Source: an uncultured Paracoccaceae bacterium
GTDB lineage: Bacteria; Pseudomonadota; Alphaproteobacteria; Rhodobacterales; Rhodobacteraceae
Direction of reading: 5' to 3'
DNA: 12,488 nucleotides
NCBI GenBank assembly: GCA_938038825.1
Contig: CALHST010000195.1
Location: forward strand, 1-12,488
A program made the position numbers and the translations under genes. A model generated the notes under the pieces. The model was not told the DNA's origin. It made no database searches and saw nothing but the letters and a program-made list of their open reading frames with translations. Shown here piece by piece: positions 1-9,398 of the stretch. Within the stretch, counting starts at the first letter, position 1; the number at the start of each line of letters is the position of its first letter.

Positions 1-465
1 GCGTTGTGTCGTTGTGGGCAGCGCGGATGTCTGGAAGCGTATATTGCCGACTATGCTTTGGTGCGCGAGGCGCATATCGCGTTGGAATGGAACACCAACA
101 AAAGTGTGCCGCACAGCGAACTGCTGCAAGAGCTGTTCGAACAAGCCAAATCCGGCCAAGGGGCCGCACGCACGATCTTTCGACGCGCGGGGCGTTATTT
201 GGCCGTTGGACTGGCGAATGTCATCAACATCTTTGATCCGTCTTTGGTGATCTTGTCCGGCGAGCGGATGCAATATGATTACCTTTATGCCTCTGACACG
301 ATGGCAGAACTGCGGGACATGGTCATCGCATCCGGGCGTCCGCTGCCGCCGCTCAAGGTGAATGCGTGGGGTGATCTGGTTTGGGCAAATGGCGCCGCCG
401 CATTGGCGTTAGACTGCATGACGGATCGTATGTTGGGTGCACAGCGCGAGGTTGTCGAAGCGTGA
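1..465 (+). CDS. ROK family protein, C-terminal part (probable sugar-responsive transcriptional repressor)
   Basis: The reading frame is open at the left edge, so only the last 154 residues are visible. They begin with the ROK zinc motif CxCGxxGCxE (visible residues 3-12, CRCGQRGCLE), which in this family binds structural zinc next to the sugar site. The C-terminal part has the usual ROK stretch, a small-residue helix followed by NVINIFDPSLVILSGE, which matches the family's 'NPxxIVLGG' strand. ROK proteins are either sugar kinases or NagC/XylR/Mlc-type repressors. The deciding N-terminal part (winged helix or phosphate-binding DxGxT) lies outside the window. The tail after the last strand, containing WGDLVWANGAAALAL, reminds me of roseobacter ROK regulators, so I favour a repressor, but this is from memory. 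The stop overlaps the next gene's start. Confidence 0.85.
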   Translation, partial: ALCRCGQRGCLEAYIADYALVREAHIALEWNTNKSVPHSELLQELFEQAKSGQGAARTIFRRAGRYLAVGLANVINIFDPSLVILSGERMQYDYLYASDTMAELRDMVIASGRPLPPLKVNAWGDLVWANGAAALALDCMTDRMLGAQREVVEA

Positions 466-1964
466 GGGCGTTGATGTGTTTGGCCCTGCTTGCAACGCCG
501 ATTGCCGCGCAGCCAGTGTTTCAAGACCGGGCATCAGCATTCCCCGTCCAGCATGACTATGTCGGTGGATGGGAACATTTCGTTGGTGGTGGCGCTGCGG
601 TGTTTGATTGCAACGCAGATGACAAGCCAGACGTGTTTGTTGCGGGCGGCAGCGCGCCAGCGCGATTGTTCTTGAACGAAACCACCGGGCCAAAACAACC
701 TGTGACCTTTGCGTTGGGTACAATTCCAGAGCTGACTGGTGTCACGGGAGCTTATCCCTTGGATATCGACAGTGATGGGCACCTTGACCTTGCCGTGATG
801 CGGGTTGGGCCGAACCTTTTGCTGAAAGGTGACGGGGCCTGCGGCTTCACCGATGCCAGCGCTGCGTGGGGATTCCAAAGCAGCGATCGGTGGAGCACGG
901 CGTTTTCCGCAATATGGCAACCGGGCGCCGACTGGCCTGTTTTGGCCATTGGCAATTATGTGGACCGCGGCGACCCGGATGGCCCGTTTGAGGCTTGCGA
1001 TGTAAACCATCTCTATCAACCCGATGGCACAGGCTATGCGGCACCAACGCCGCTTGCGCCGGGCTACTGCGCCTTGTCGATGTTGATCTCGGATTGGCAA
1101 CGAACAGGCACGCCACAGCTGCGCATTTCCAATGATCGGCACTATTATGTGCGGGGCGGATACGAAGAAATGTGGTCTTTGTCTCCCTTGCGGGCTTTGG
1201 ACAAGACCGATGGCTGGGATCGGGTGTCCTTGTGGGGAATGGGCATTGCCAGTGGCGATGTGACGGGCAATGGCTTTCCCGATGTCATGCTGACCTCGAT
1301 GGGCGATCAGGTGTTGATGTTCAACTCGGGCGCAGTCTGGGAAGCAGCCCCGTTTGATACTGGCGCAACAGCACACCGCCCCCACACCGGGGACGATGGG
1401 CGACCCTCCACCGGATGGCATGCGCAGTTTGGCGACATGGATAACGACGGGTACCCAGATTTGTTTGTGGCCAAAGGCAATGTCGATCAAATGCCCGGCA
1501 TGGCCATGCAGGACCCGAACAATCTATTGATGGGGTCTGAACAGGGTACATTCACAGAAGTCGCGGCAGAGGCTGGCGTGGCATCGGATCATCGCTCTCG
1601 CGGGGCTGCGCTGGCGGATTTCGATGGCGATGGGCTGCTGGATATCTTGGTTGTGAATCGACGCGCTCCGTTAGAACTGTGGCAGAACGTATCGGTTGAT
1701 ACTGGTGCTTGGTTGCAAGTGACTTTGCGGGCCCCAGCCCCAAACACACACGCTGTTGGTGCATGGGTTGAGGTCGCAGCCAATGGCCGCGTTCACGCGC
1801 AAGAACTTACGGTCGGGGGTGGCCATGTCAGTGGACAGGCAACGCCTTTGCATTTCGGATTGGGCAGGGCCACACAAGCGCAGATGCGGGTACAATGGCC
1901 GTCTGGCGATTGGACGCCATGGCAGGACGTGGACGCAAATCAGCGCATCACGATCCGACCTTGA
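462..1964 (+). CDS. Exported CRTAC1-type protein with FG-GAP/VCBS repeats and ASPIC/UnbV C-terminal domain
   Basis: This is a 500-residue protein with a short signal peptide (residues 1-17, MRALMCLALLATPIAAQ, with AxA-like cleavage before or after Gln17), so it is probably periplasmic or secreted. Calcium-loop repeats of the DxDxDGxxD type lie at about residues 49-57, 101-109, 266-274, 325-333 and 386-394, as in beta-propeller FG-GAP/VCBS proteins. Residues 430-498 match the ASPIC/UnbV domain that ends CRTAC1-family proteins. Four cysteines in the mature part (50, 127, 179, 203) could form disulfides. I chose the GTG at 462 because it overlaps the ROK stop as GTGA, has GAGG 10 bases upstream, and begins exactly at the signal peptide. 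An in-frame ATG at 474 is the alternative. The molecular function of bacterial CRTAC1 proteins is not settled; binding of glycan or adhesion partners is the usual guess. Confidence 0.88.
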   Translation: MRALMCLALLATPIAAQPVFQDRASAFPVQHDYVGGWEHFVGGGAAVFDCNADDKPDVFVAGGSAPARLFLNETTGPKQPVTFALGTIPELTGVTGAYPLDIDSDGHLDLAVMRVGPNLLLKGDGACGFTDASAAWGFQSSDRWSTAFSAIWQPGADWPVLAIGNYVDRGDPDGPFEACDVNHLYQPDGTGYAAPTPLAPGYCALSMLISDWQRTGTPQLRISNDRHYYVRGGYEEMWSLSPLRALDKTDGWDRVSLWGMGIASGDVTGNGFPDVMLTSMGDQVLMFNSGAVWEAAPFDTGATAHRPHTGDDGRPSTGWHAQFGDMDNDGYPDLFVAKGNVDQMPGMAMQDPNNLLMGSEQGTFTEVAAEAGVASDHRSRGAALADFDGDGLLDILVVNRRAPLELWQNVSVDTGAWLQVTLRAPAPNTHAVGAWVEVAANGRVHAQELTVGGGHVSGQATPLHFGLGRATQAQMRVQWPSGDWTPWQDVDANQRITIRP

Positions 1965-1967
1965 TCA
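1962..1967. other. Abutting convergent stop codons (TGATCA)
   Basis: The TGA of the CRTAC1 gene (1962-1964) is immediately followed by the reverse-complement TGA of the - strand operon (1965-1967), making the palindrome TGATCA with no intergenic base. No hairpin with a T-run is visible on either side, so transcription from each side probably runs into the other gene. Confidence 0.9.
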
Positions 1968-4004
1968 ACGACGCCCTTCGCGCAGCCAGCCTCCGACAAT
2001 AAAGCCTGCGGATAACAACAACACCAGCCAAGGTGGCAACAAAGACATTTGACGCACGTCCAAAGTCTCGTACGCTTCGCGGGGCGTAATGCCGATCCAA
2101 CCGCGCCCTGCGGCGGGGCGGCCCGCCCGCACACTGCGCACAGATGGGACTCCGTCTTCTACCGCCAACACACCACCACGCCCAATCGCCGTTGCCGGGG
2201 TTAGGATGTCGCCGGTTGCGATGGTCTCTTCAAATTCACGGGGCGCGGCAGGGCCCAGGCCAATAACTCGCTCTAATGTGTCATCGCTTAACCGGTACAA
2301 CCCGATCTCGGGGCCCGTATAGCTGCCTTCAAAAAAGCCGGGGCGTGTTTCGGTCAGTTCGATCACGGTTTGCGTGCCATCGGGGGCTGTTACCGTCACG
2401 GGACCCGCAGAATCTGACATGGTCCGGCGCACAATTTGCATTTGCTGGCCCTTGGCCTCTGCTGTCAGGGCTTCCTCTTCCAGCTCTGGTTCCCCCATCA
2501 TCCAATGGGCAAGGCGGCGCAACAGTTCCAATTGTGGGCCGCCACCTTCGTAACCCCGTGACCAAAGCCACGCATGATCAGATGCAAGCAATGCGACCCG
2601 GCCTTCGCCTACGCGGTCCAGCATCAACAAGGGGCGATCATCCAGACCTGACATCACCACATGACCTGATCGGGGTTCCACCTCGACCTGACGCAACCAA
2701 CGTCCCCAGTCGCCCTGCGCAGGCAATCCTTCGGTGACTGGATGACGAACACCATCATCGGTGACAGTTGGGCGGAAAGGTTCCTCTAACACGCGGGCGG
2801 TGGGTTCGGCTGGCAAAATGCGCCCGAGTGGAGAGCGAAAGATACTGGATGCAGCGGCAAAGTCTGGGCCTGCCGCAACCAACACAGCGCCGCCTTCGGT
2901 CACATAGTTCGAGACATTTTCCAGATAGATTGCCGGCAAAATGCCGCGCCGCTTATAGCGATCAAAGATAATCAGATCGAAATCCTGAATTTTTTCCAAG
3001 AACAACTCGCGCGTCGGAAATGCGATCAGGCTTAATTCCCCGACGGGCACACCGTCTTGCTTTTCCGGCGGACGCAGAATGGTGAAGTGCACCAAATCAA
3101 CCGAGCTATCTGATTTCAACAAATTGCGCCATGTCCGACCACCCGGATGCGGCTCGCCGGAGACCAAAAGGACGCGCAAGCGGTCGCGTACACCGTTCAT
3201 CTGGATCAGGGCGGTGTTGTTGCGTGTGGTCAATTCGCCTTCGGTTTCCGCGATCGTGAATTCAATCACGTTGCGCCCGCCATGGGGCAGGGTCACCGGC
3301 AGATCGAGATCTTGACCAATCGGAACTTGGAAAGATTGCGGGGTGGAACCATCCACGGACACCTGCAGTTGTGCAAAGGCCGCGGTGGGGGCGGCACCTT
3401 GGTCTTCGACACGCAAGGTCAAGGTGACCGGCTCGCCAATGATGGCAAAAGCAGGGGCGCCTTTGACGATCAGGCGACGATCCCAATCGTCAGAACGCCC
3501 GGTTTTCAGCAGATGAAATGGGGCTGGTAAATCCGGCAGCAATTCTGCGTCATGCACACGTCCGTCAGATACAGCAACCACACCCGCGATCCTGGATCGG
3601 GGTTCTTCTGCCATTGCTGCGGCAAGGGCCGTCATCAGTTGTGTGCCGGCATTGCCTTCGTCATCGGTAACTTCGATGCGCCGCAATTCGGTGTTTCCAC
3701 GAGCCTCGATGGCGCGTGTTAACGATTGTATTGCTTCGTCTGTTTGCCCAGCGCGATCTTTCAGGTCTTGGCTCGCGGTTTTGTCTTCCAGCAATAGTAC
3801 GATATCAGACAGCTCTTCGCGGTCTTCCTGCTGGAAAACGGGGCCCGTCAAGGCGGCGACAAGCACCACAGCGGCCGACCCTCGCAAGGCCCAACCGGAC
3901 AAACCGCGGATTAACGCAAAGATGACAAAACCCACCGACAACGCGCCAAGACCCCAAATCACAGGCCAAGGCAATAAAGGCGAAAAGAGAAGAGATGAGA
4001 TCAT
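1965..4004 (-). CDS. Inner-membrane protein with VWA-like and glutamine-amidotransferase-like regions (last gene of the MoxR operon)
   Basis: This 679-residue protein has two N-terminal membrane segments (about 12-33 and 38-57) and one at the extreme C-terminus (about 655-673, ending in basic residues LREGRR), which leaves a large periplasmic-side body. After the second segment, DIVLLLEDKTAS (67-78) sits where a von Willebrand A domain has its metal motif, but DxSxS is not present. A later stretch (DFDLIIFDRY, then a helix, then GGAVLVAAGP) has the alternating strand pattern of a class I glutamine-amidotransferase-like fold. I see no convincing catalytic Cys there; that fold call is from pattern only. 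The start is the ATG at 4004, which overlaps the upstream gene's TGA as ATGA, so translation is coupled. Proteins of this kind follow MoxR/DUF58/DUF4159 genes in alphaproteobacteria; their biochemical role is not known to me. Confidence 0.85.
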   Translation of the reverse strand: MISSLLFSPLLPWPVIWGLGALSVGFVIFALIRGLSGWALRGSAAVVLVAALTGPVFQQEDREELSDIVLLLEDKTASQDLKDRAGQTDEAIQSLTRAIEARGNTELRRIEVTDDEGNAGTQLMTALAAAMAEEPRSRIAGVVAVSDGRVHDAELLPDLPAPFHLLKTGRSDDWDRRLIVKGAPAFAIIGEPVTLTLRVEDQGAAPTAAFAQLQVSVDGSTPQSFQVPIGQDLDLPVTLPHGGRNVIEFTIAETEGELTTRNNTALIQMNGVRDRLRVLLVSGEPHPGGRTWRNLLKSDSSVDLVHFTILRPPEKQDGVPVGELSLIAFPTRELFLEKIQDFDLIIFDRYKRRGILPAIYLENVSNYVTEGGAVLVAAGPDFAAASSIFRSPLGRILPAEPTARVLEEPFRPTVTDDGVRHPVTEGLPAQGDWGRWLRQVEVEPRSGHVVMSGLDDRPLLMLDRVGEGRVALLASDHAWLWSRGYEGGGPQLELLRRLAHWMMGEPELEEEALTAEAKGQQMQIVRRTMSDSAGPVTVTAPDGTQTVIELTETRPGFFEGSYTGPEIGLYRLSDDTLERVIGLGPAAPREFEETIATGDILTPATAIGRGGVLAVEDGVPSVRSVRAGRPAAGRGWIGITPREAYETLDVRQMSLLPPWLVLLLSAGFIVGGWLREGRR

Positions 4005-6763
4005 TGGCCCAACCTGTCCAGCAGCGCAGGCACATGGACCTGATCCGACTTATAATTGCCAGTCAACACATGCATGACCAGGTTGATCCCAAAACGATAA
4101 GACAGTTCTCGCTGACGTTCGCCCGCAAAGCCGCGACCAATCGGCAACATGGGTCCCCCGCCTGAATTGACGGCCCATGCAGACGCCCAATCATTGCCGC
4201 CGATGACCACCGGGGTCACACCATCATTTAGATTGCGGAACGGCATCCCGTCGATGGTTTCTGCATCCGGTGGCGCGGCTTCGACCCAAAGTTCGCTGCC
4301 AGTATGGCGGCCAGGGAAGTCTTGCAGCAGGTAAAACGTTCGGGTGATCACATGATCATCTGGCACAGGTTCAAGCCGTGGAATATCCAGTGGTGCCGCC
4401 AGTTGCTGCAGCTTGCGGGCATTTGGGCTGCTGGTTCCAAACCGGGTTAAATCCGCGTCGCGCGTATCAAAAAGGATCAGACCCCCGGACCGAAGATAGG
4501 CGTTCAACTTGGCATAGGCTTCTGTGGAAGGGCGCGGCTGGTTCGGGGATACAGGCCAATACAGCATTGGGAAAAACGCCAGCTCATCGACTTCCAGGTT
4601 TACGCCCGTTGGGTCGGACGGTTCCACACTGGTGCGAAAGAACAAGGCGTCTGACAGGCCGCGCAATCCTGCCTCGGACACCTCGTCAAGCTGCGTATCG
4701 CCCGTAAGAACATACGCCAAAGTCAGCTCCGCCGTCGCATTCAGGGCAAAATCGTCGACTTCTTGTGCGTTCGACGGCTGACTTGTCATCAGCGCGACCA
4801 AAACCAAAGCGCCTGTGGCGACACGGGGCCCATGCAGTCGCCCGGACAAAGCCAGAGAGGCGATGACATCGGCCATCAAAATCAACAATGCAAGAGCCAA
4901 CAGAAGTCCTCCTAGGGGCAATTCACGGGCGGTATTCAGACCCAAGACTGTCACGCTTAATGGCCAGACCGCAGGTTCAAGGACCGTATCGGCAGTCACA
5001 ACGTTGCGGGCCATGGCACGGTTTTCTGATTGGTAAACGCCGGGCGGCAGGTTGGGGCCCAATGGATCATCTAACATCCTTGGGCCTTCAATGCCCGCCA
5101 GATTGGTGGCGTCGCTTAACTGGCCGTTGCCGTCCAGAATGCGGGACGCCATCCAAACCGTGCCTTCCAGATCCTCGACAGTCGGTTGGGTCACGCCGGA
5201 CACAACGGACAAGCGTTCCAGCATATCGACAAACAGCAACGACAAGGGCAAAGAAGACCATTCCGCATTTGCCGTCACATGGAACAGCACCACTTGACCC
5301 AAACCGATGGTTTTGCGGGTCACCATCGGGGTGCCATCTGTCAGCTGCGCGATGACACGGTCTGCCAGTTGCGGGTCAGGTTGGGCCATAACTTGTGACG
5401 TGATCCGAACGTCTTCTGGGATTTCCAAACCAAAGAAAGGCGACTCTTCGTCAAATGGGGCCAAAGCTTTGGGTTCACCCCAGCTCATTGCGCCGCCCAC
5501 GGTCCGCCCGCCGGAACGCAGACGCACGGGCATCAACGGGTCTTCTTCACTGCGCGACACATTGCTGGCGGCGATGCGCGGCCCTGCAAATCGCAACAGC
5601 ATGCCGCCAGCATCCACCCATTCAATCAGGGCTTCGGTTTCTGCGGGTGACAGGATCGCAACATCTGCCAGCACAATGACATCTGGATTGGCAGGCAAAA
5701 CATCCCCAAGCGGGGCCCGCAACAAATCGACATGCGGCTCTAACGCCTGTTCCAAATAGTGCAGGGGCAGGAGCAATTGGAGGCCCTCGCGGTCTTCACG
5801 CCCTGCGATCAGGGCGACCTCGCGTTGGCGCAGCGTGTCATCAACCAACGTGGTGGCACCAGCACTTCTGTGGCCTTCAATGGTGAACCGGGTGATCCGG
5901 GCGCGTAATTCTGCAGGCAAGGACAGGTCTGTTTCTGCAAAAGTCTCACCCTGGGCAAATTCCGTCGGAACGCGCGCCAAAACGGCTGCATTTCCGGCAG
6001 GATCCGTGCCTTGGGCCAGCAACGTCACATCGCGTGCCGGGCCTGCATCGGGGCGCACAGCCTGCAGTGTCACGATGCCATCACCATAGGTGGCTGGACG
6101 CACAGCAAGCGGGCTTAACCCGCCCTGCATTGCGGTCACAGATCCTTTGTTTTCCAGTGTTTCAATCAATGTATCCTGACCCGCATACTGCAACCCGTCG
6201 CTCAGCCACAGGGTGTCAAACGCGTCCAACGCTGCCAGCATATTAGTCACAGATGCAAGCATCTGAGGATTGGGTTGCCATGCATTAGGCTGCAAGGCTG
6301 CGAGCCTTTCCGCCACGGCCGAGGGCGCTTGGAATACGGGTTCTTGGGGATCGCTTAACACCAGCAACGCGGCAGACCGGCTTTGCTGTGCAGCTTTTTC
6401 CAGCTGGACCAAACCAGCCTCGCGGGATCGCGCCCAACCGGGTGCGCCTGCCCAACTGGCATCCACAACCACCAGCAAAGGCCCATTGCCGGACGTGCTG
6501 TCCGCATCCGGGTTCAAAATGGGCCCCGCAAGCCCAATAACCATCGCAGCAACTGCCAGCATCCGCAGCAAAAGCAGCCACCAAGGGGTGCGATCCGTGA
6601 CGGTATCGTCGTCGTTCAACCCCAGCAACAGCGCCACACCGGGGAACCGGCGGCGCAGCGGGGCAGGCGGGACAGCCCGCAAGATCAACCACAGAATTGG
6701 CAGCACAATCAGTGCCAGCAAAAGCCACGGGGCCGCAAAGCCGATACCGCCCAAAATGGTCAT
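4001..6763 (-). CDS. BatA-like N-terminal / DUF4159 C-terminal membrane protein
   Basis: This is a 920-residue protein. Residues 1-85 resemble the BatA/aerotolerance N-terminal domain: a membrane helix at 9-30, a basic loop, and a second helix at 61-83. A VWA-like region follows, with LLVVVDASWAG (96-106) at the metal-site position; the DxSxS motif is incomplete (D101, S103, but A105). A middle region (VIVLADVAILSP, then GGMLLRFAGP) looks amidotransferase-like. A third membrane helix lies at about 617-640. Residues 647-667 then read like an internal signal peptide ending in SNAQ, and the last ~250 residues match DUF4159 (motifs FFPMLYWP, GGLILFDTRD, SYRFGINLVMHVLTGNYKSDQVH). I chose the ATG at 6763 because it overlaps the DUF58 stop as ATGA. 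Extending to an upstream in-frame start at 6859 would run about 100 bases into the DUF58 gene. Confidence 0.88.
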   Translation of the reverse strand: MTILGGIGFAAPWLLLALIVLPILWLILRAVPPAPLRRRFPGVALLLGLNDDDTVTDRTPWWLLLLRMLAVAAMVIGLAGPILNPDADSTSGNGPLLVVVDASWAGAPGWARSREAGLVQLEKAAQQSRSAALLVLSDPQEPVFQAPSAVAERLAALQPNAWQPNPQMLASVTNMLAALDAFDTLWLSDGLQYAGQDTLIETLENKGSVTAMQGGLSPLAVRPATYGDGIVTLQAVRPDAGPARDVTLLAQGTDPAGNAAVLARVPTEFAQGETFAETDLSLPAELRARITRFTIEGHRSAGATTLVDDTLRQREVALIAGREDREGLQLLLPLHYLEQALEPHVDLLRAPLGDVLPANPDVIVLADVAILSPAETEALIEWVDAGGMLLRFAGPRIAASNVSRSEEDPLMPVRLRSGGRTVGGAMSWGEPKALAPFDEESPFFGLEIPEDVRITSQVMAQPDPQLADRVIAQLTDGTPMVTRKTIGLGQVVLFHVTANAEWSSLPLSLLFVDMLERLSVVSGVTQPTVEDLEGTVWMASRILDGNGQLSDATNLAGIEGPRMLDDPLGPNLPPGVYQSENRAMARNVVTADTVLEPAVWPLSVTVLGLNTARELPLGGLLLALALLILMADVIASLALSGRLHGPRVATGALVLVALMTSQPSNAQEVDDFALNATAELTLAYVLTGDTQLDEVSEAGLRGLSDALFFRTSVEPSDPTGVNLEVDELAFFPMLYWPVSPNQPRPSTEAYAKLNAYLRSGGLILFDTRDADLTRFGTSSPNARKLQQLAAPLDIPRLEPVPDDHVITRTFYLLQDFPGRHTGSELWVEAAPPDAETIDGMPFRNLNDGVTPVVIGGNDWASAWAVNSGGGPMLPIGRGFAGERQRELSYRFGINLVMHVLTGNYKSDQVHVPALLDRLGQ

Positions 6764-7628
6764 ACGGACACTCCCATTGCGCGATACAGCCACAAAAGCC
6801 CCGATTGCGCGGATTGATTGGTGTGATGCGTGTAAAACTGCCACCCAGCCAAGGCACACAGCTCGCTCAGCTCGGCCTTGCGATCTGCTAAACGTTGCAG
6901 ATAACGGTCGCGCAGATCCCCTGCTTTCAGGGTTTCATGCGCCAATGTTCCGCCCATGCTTTCAAAAATGGTTCTGCCTTTGAAGGGGAAGGCTTCTTCT
7001 GTTGGGTCAAGGATCTGCATCATGACACCGCGCACTCCGCGGTCGGCGGCCTTGGCAAGGGCCAGTTTGACCTCGTCAATCGGCCCCATGAAGTCAGACA
7101 CAAACAAAGCCCGTGCATTTGGAATCATGGCCCGATGTTCCGGGGCGCTGTAGTCTATGTCATCCGCATCGCTTAGGAATTCCGCAAGCCGCAGAATTTG
7201 GGCGTTGCCACGACGCGGTGGCAAATCGGTGCCTGTTAAACCAACGCGCTCCCCGCCTCGGACCAATAGAATGGACAAAGCCATTCCCATCAGGCGGGCA
7301 CGGTCCCCTTTGCTGGGCAGATCCTTGTCGCTGGAAAATTGCATGGATGCACCGCGATCCACCCAAATCATCACAGATTGCGCAATTTGCCATTCGCGCT
7401 CGCGCACGAATTGTACATCCCCTTGCGCCGACCGCCTGTGGTCGATCAGCCTGCGACTGTCCCCAACCTGTGCCGGGCGGTATTGCCAGAAATCGTCCCC
7501 CATTCCCGCACGCCGACGACCGTGATCCCCCAGCAGAACAGCGCCCGCCAGGTTTTCAGCCCGTGCCAAAAGCGCAGGAAAGCGGGCGGCTTCGGTCTCT
7601 GCCTGCGCGCGGAGTTGGAGGGCGTCGC

Positions 7629-7632
<4 letters not shown>
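6760..7632 (-). CDS. DUF58 domain-containing protein (MoxR partner, VWA-like)
   Basis: This 290-residue protein has no evident signal peptide or membrane segment, so it is probably cytoplasmic. It carries the DUF58 core at residues 44-82: GDDFWQYRPAQVGDSRRLIDHRRSAQ, then the strand leading to VQFVREREWQ (compare the family pattern 'GDExRxIDWxxSAR'). The following strand VMIWVDRGASM (87-97) is the VWA-type first strand. The usual DxSxS is DxGxS here (D92, G94, S96), so a full MIDAS metal site is doubtful. DUF58 proteins are normally encoded next to MoxR ATPases and are thought to be their VWA-type partners. The start is a GTG at 7632 overlapping the MoxR stop as GTGA. The stop overlaps the next gene as ATGA, so this gene is coupled on both sides. 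Confidence 0.9.
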
Positions 7633-8636
<1,004 letters not shown>

Positions 8637-8704
8637 GACTTCCCCTTTGATGTGTCTATATGCTGCAGATAAGACTATAGCGCTCTAAGGGAAGTACAAA
8701 CGCA
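8637..8704. promoter_or_regulatory. Divergent promoter region between the MoxR operon and the DUF1285 gene
   Basis: These 68 bases are the only upstream sequence for both genes. On the - strand, TATAGT (8674-8679) is a good -10 match, but its best -35 candidate, TTGTAC (8694-8699), is only 14 bases away. On the + strand, TTGATG (8647-8652) with TAAGAC (8670-8675) at 17-base spacing is a weak pair. AGCGCT (8679-8684) is a small palindrome in the middle. SD-like AAGGGGA (8641-8647, - strand) and AAGGGAAG (8687-8694, + strand) serve the two starts. Function as a shared promoter is inferred from the layout. Confidence 0.4.
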
Positions 8705-9283
8705 ATGTCTGCACAAAAAACCGTGACGCCAAGCGCAGAAGGGCTCGCAGCCTCTGTTCGTGCAACAAAATCACGCGGATTGCCGCCAGTCCACCTGTGG
8801 AATCCGCCATTTTGTGGCGATTTGGACATGCGCATTGCCCGTGATGGCACTTGGTTTTACCAAGGAACCCCCATAGGGCGCTTTGAATTGGCGCGATTAT
8901 TTGCATCGATTCTCAAGCTTGAGGACGGCAAATATTTTCTTGTGACACCGGTCGAAAAGGTGGGAATCACGGTCGACGATGCGCCCTTTGTGGCCGTCGA
9001 CTTTACCGTGTCTGGTGATGGTTCTGATCAAGTTCTGACCTTTGAAACAAATATGGGTGATCTGTCAGAAGCGGGCCCTGAAAACGCAATCCGTGTTGAA
9101 CGGGACCCAGAATCAGGGGAACCGTCTCCGTATATTCACATTCGTGCGGGGCTTGAGGCTCTGATTGATCGCAAAAGTTTTTATCGTTTGGTCGATATCG
9201 GCGCGCATTATGACGATTGGTTTGGTTTGTGGTCCAAGGGCACGTTCTTTCCCATCATTCCGTCAGCGGACTTGTCCGACTGA
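8705..9283 (+). CDS. DUF1285 domain-containing protein
   Basis: This is a 192-residue protein, close to the usual length for the family, with no signal peptide or membrane segment. The DUF1285 core is plain: LWNPPFCGDLDMRI (31-44), DGTWFYQGTPIGR (47-59), ELARLFASIL (61-70), and YFLVTPVEKVGITVDDAPF (77-95). The first part of the family is built from two small beta domains; I know of no established enzymatic activity. In Rhodobacterales this gene commonly sits divergent to the MoxR operon, as here, which suggests a shared regulatory region or a functional link, but that is inference. The start is the ATG at 8705, with AAGGGAAG at 8687-8694. The gene ends 237 bases before the next coding region, and no terminator hairpin with a T-run is visible after it. 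Confidence 0.9.
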   Translation: MSAQKTVTPSAEGLAASVRATKSRGLPPVHLWNPPFCGDLDMRIARDGTWFYQGTPIGRFELARLFASILKLEDGKYFLVTPVEKVGITVDDAPFVAVDFTVSGDGSDQVLTFETNMGDLSEAGPENAIRVERDPESGEPSPYIHIRAGLEALIDRKSFYRLVDIGAHYDDWFGLWSKGTFFPIIPSADLSD

Positions 9284-9304
9284 GTCCCCAAAACGCCCAA
9301 GAAA

Positions 9305-9319
9305 TGTACTCTGAGTACA
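9305..9319. repeat. Perfect inverted repeat TGTACTC-T-GAGTACA
   Basis: Seven-base arms are separated by a single base and lie 21 bases after the DUF1285 stop. A one-base loop makes an RNA hairpin terminator unlikely and there is no T-run. A dimeric transcription-factor operator is the more natural reading, about 200 bases upstream of the hyi-like start. The regulator is unknown. Confidence 0.55.
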
Positions 9320-9345
9320 GCTCTCGGTCAGAAATCAAAGCAGTT

Positions 9346-9398
9346 TGTGAAACGGTGCGCGGAACAGGGCTTTAGCGATCAATGTCCGTGTGAAACGG
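9346..9398 (+). repeat. Direct repeat TGTGAAACGG (9346-9355 and 9389-9398)
   Basis: Two identical 10-base copies are 43 bases apart, about four helical turns, just upstream of the putative promoter of the hyi-like gene. The second copy overlaps the candidate -35 element. They could be activator or repressor half-sites, or chance. Confidence 0.35.

Noticed and set aside
534..1490. Long - strand open frame opposite the CRTAC1 gene (318 codons)
   Set aside because: The + strand frame has a signal peptide, five calcium loops and an ASPIC/UnbV tail. The antisense frame has no recognisable motif and is a by-product of codon bias.
6764..6859. N-terminal extension of the BatA-like/DUF4159 protein
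   Set aside because: It would overlap the DUF58 gene by about 100 bases and place extra residues before a typical BatA-type first helix; the ATGA-overlap start at 6763 fits better.
6270..6983. + strand open frame (237 codons) opposite the BatA-like/DUF4159 and DUF58 genes
   Set aside because: It crosses the junction of two well-supported - strand genes and has low-complexity Ser/Ala/Thr content with no ribosome-binding site of note.
9305..9319. Terminator for the DUF1285 gene
   Set aside because: The inverted repeat has a one-base centre and no T-run, so it cannot form a normal intrinsic terminator hairpin.
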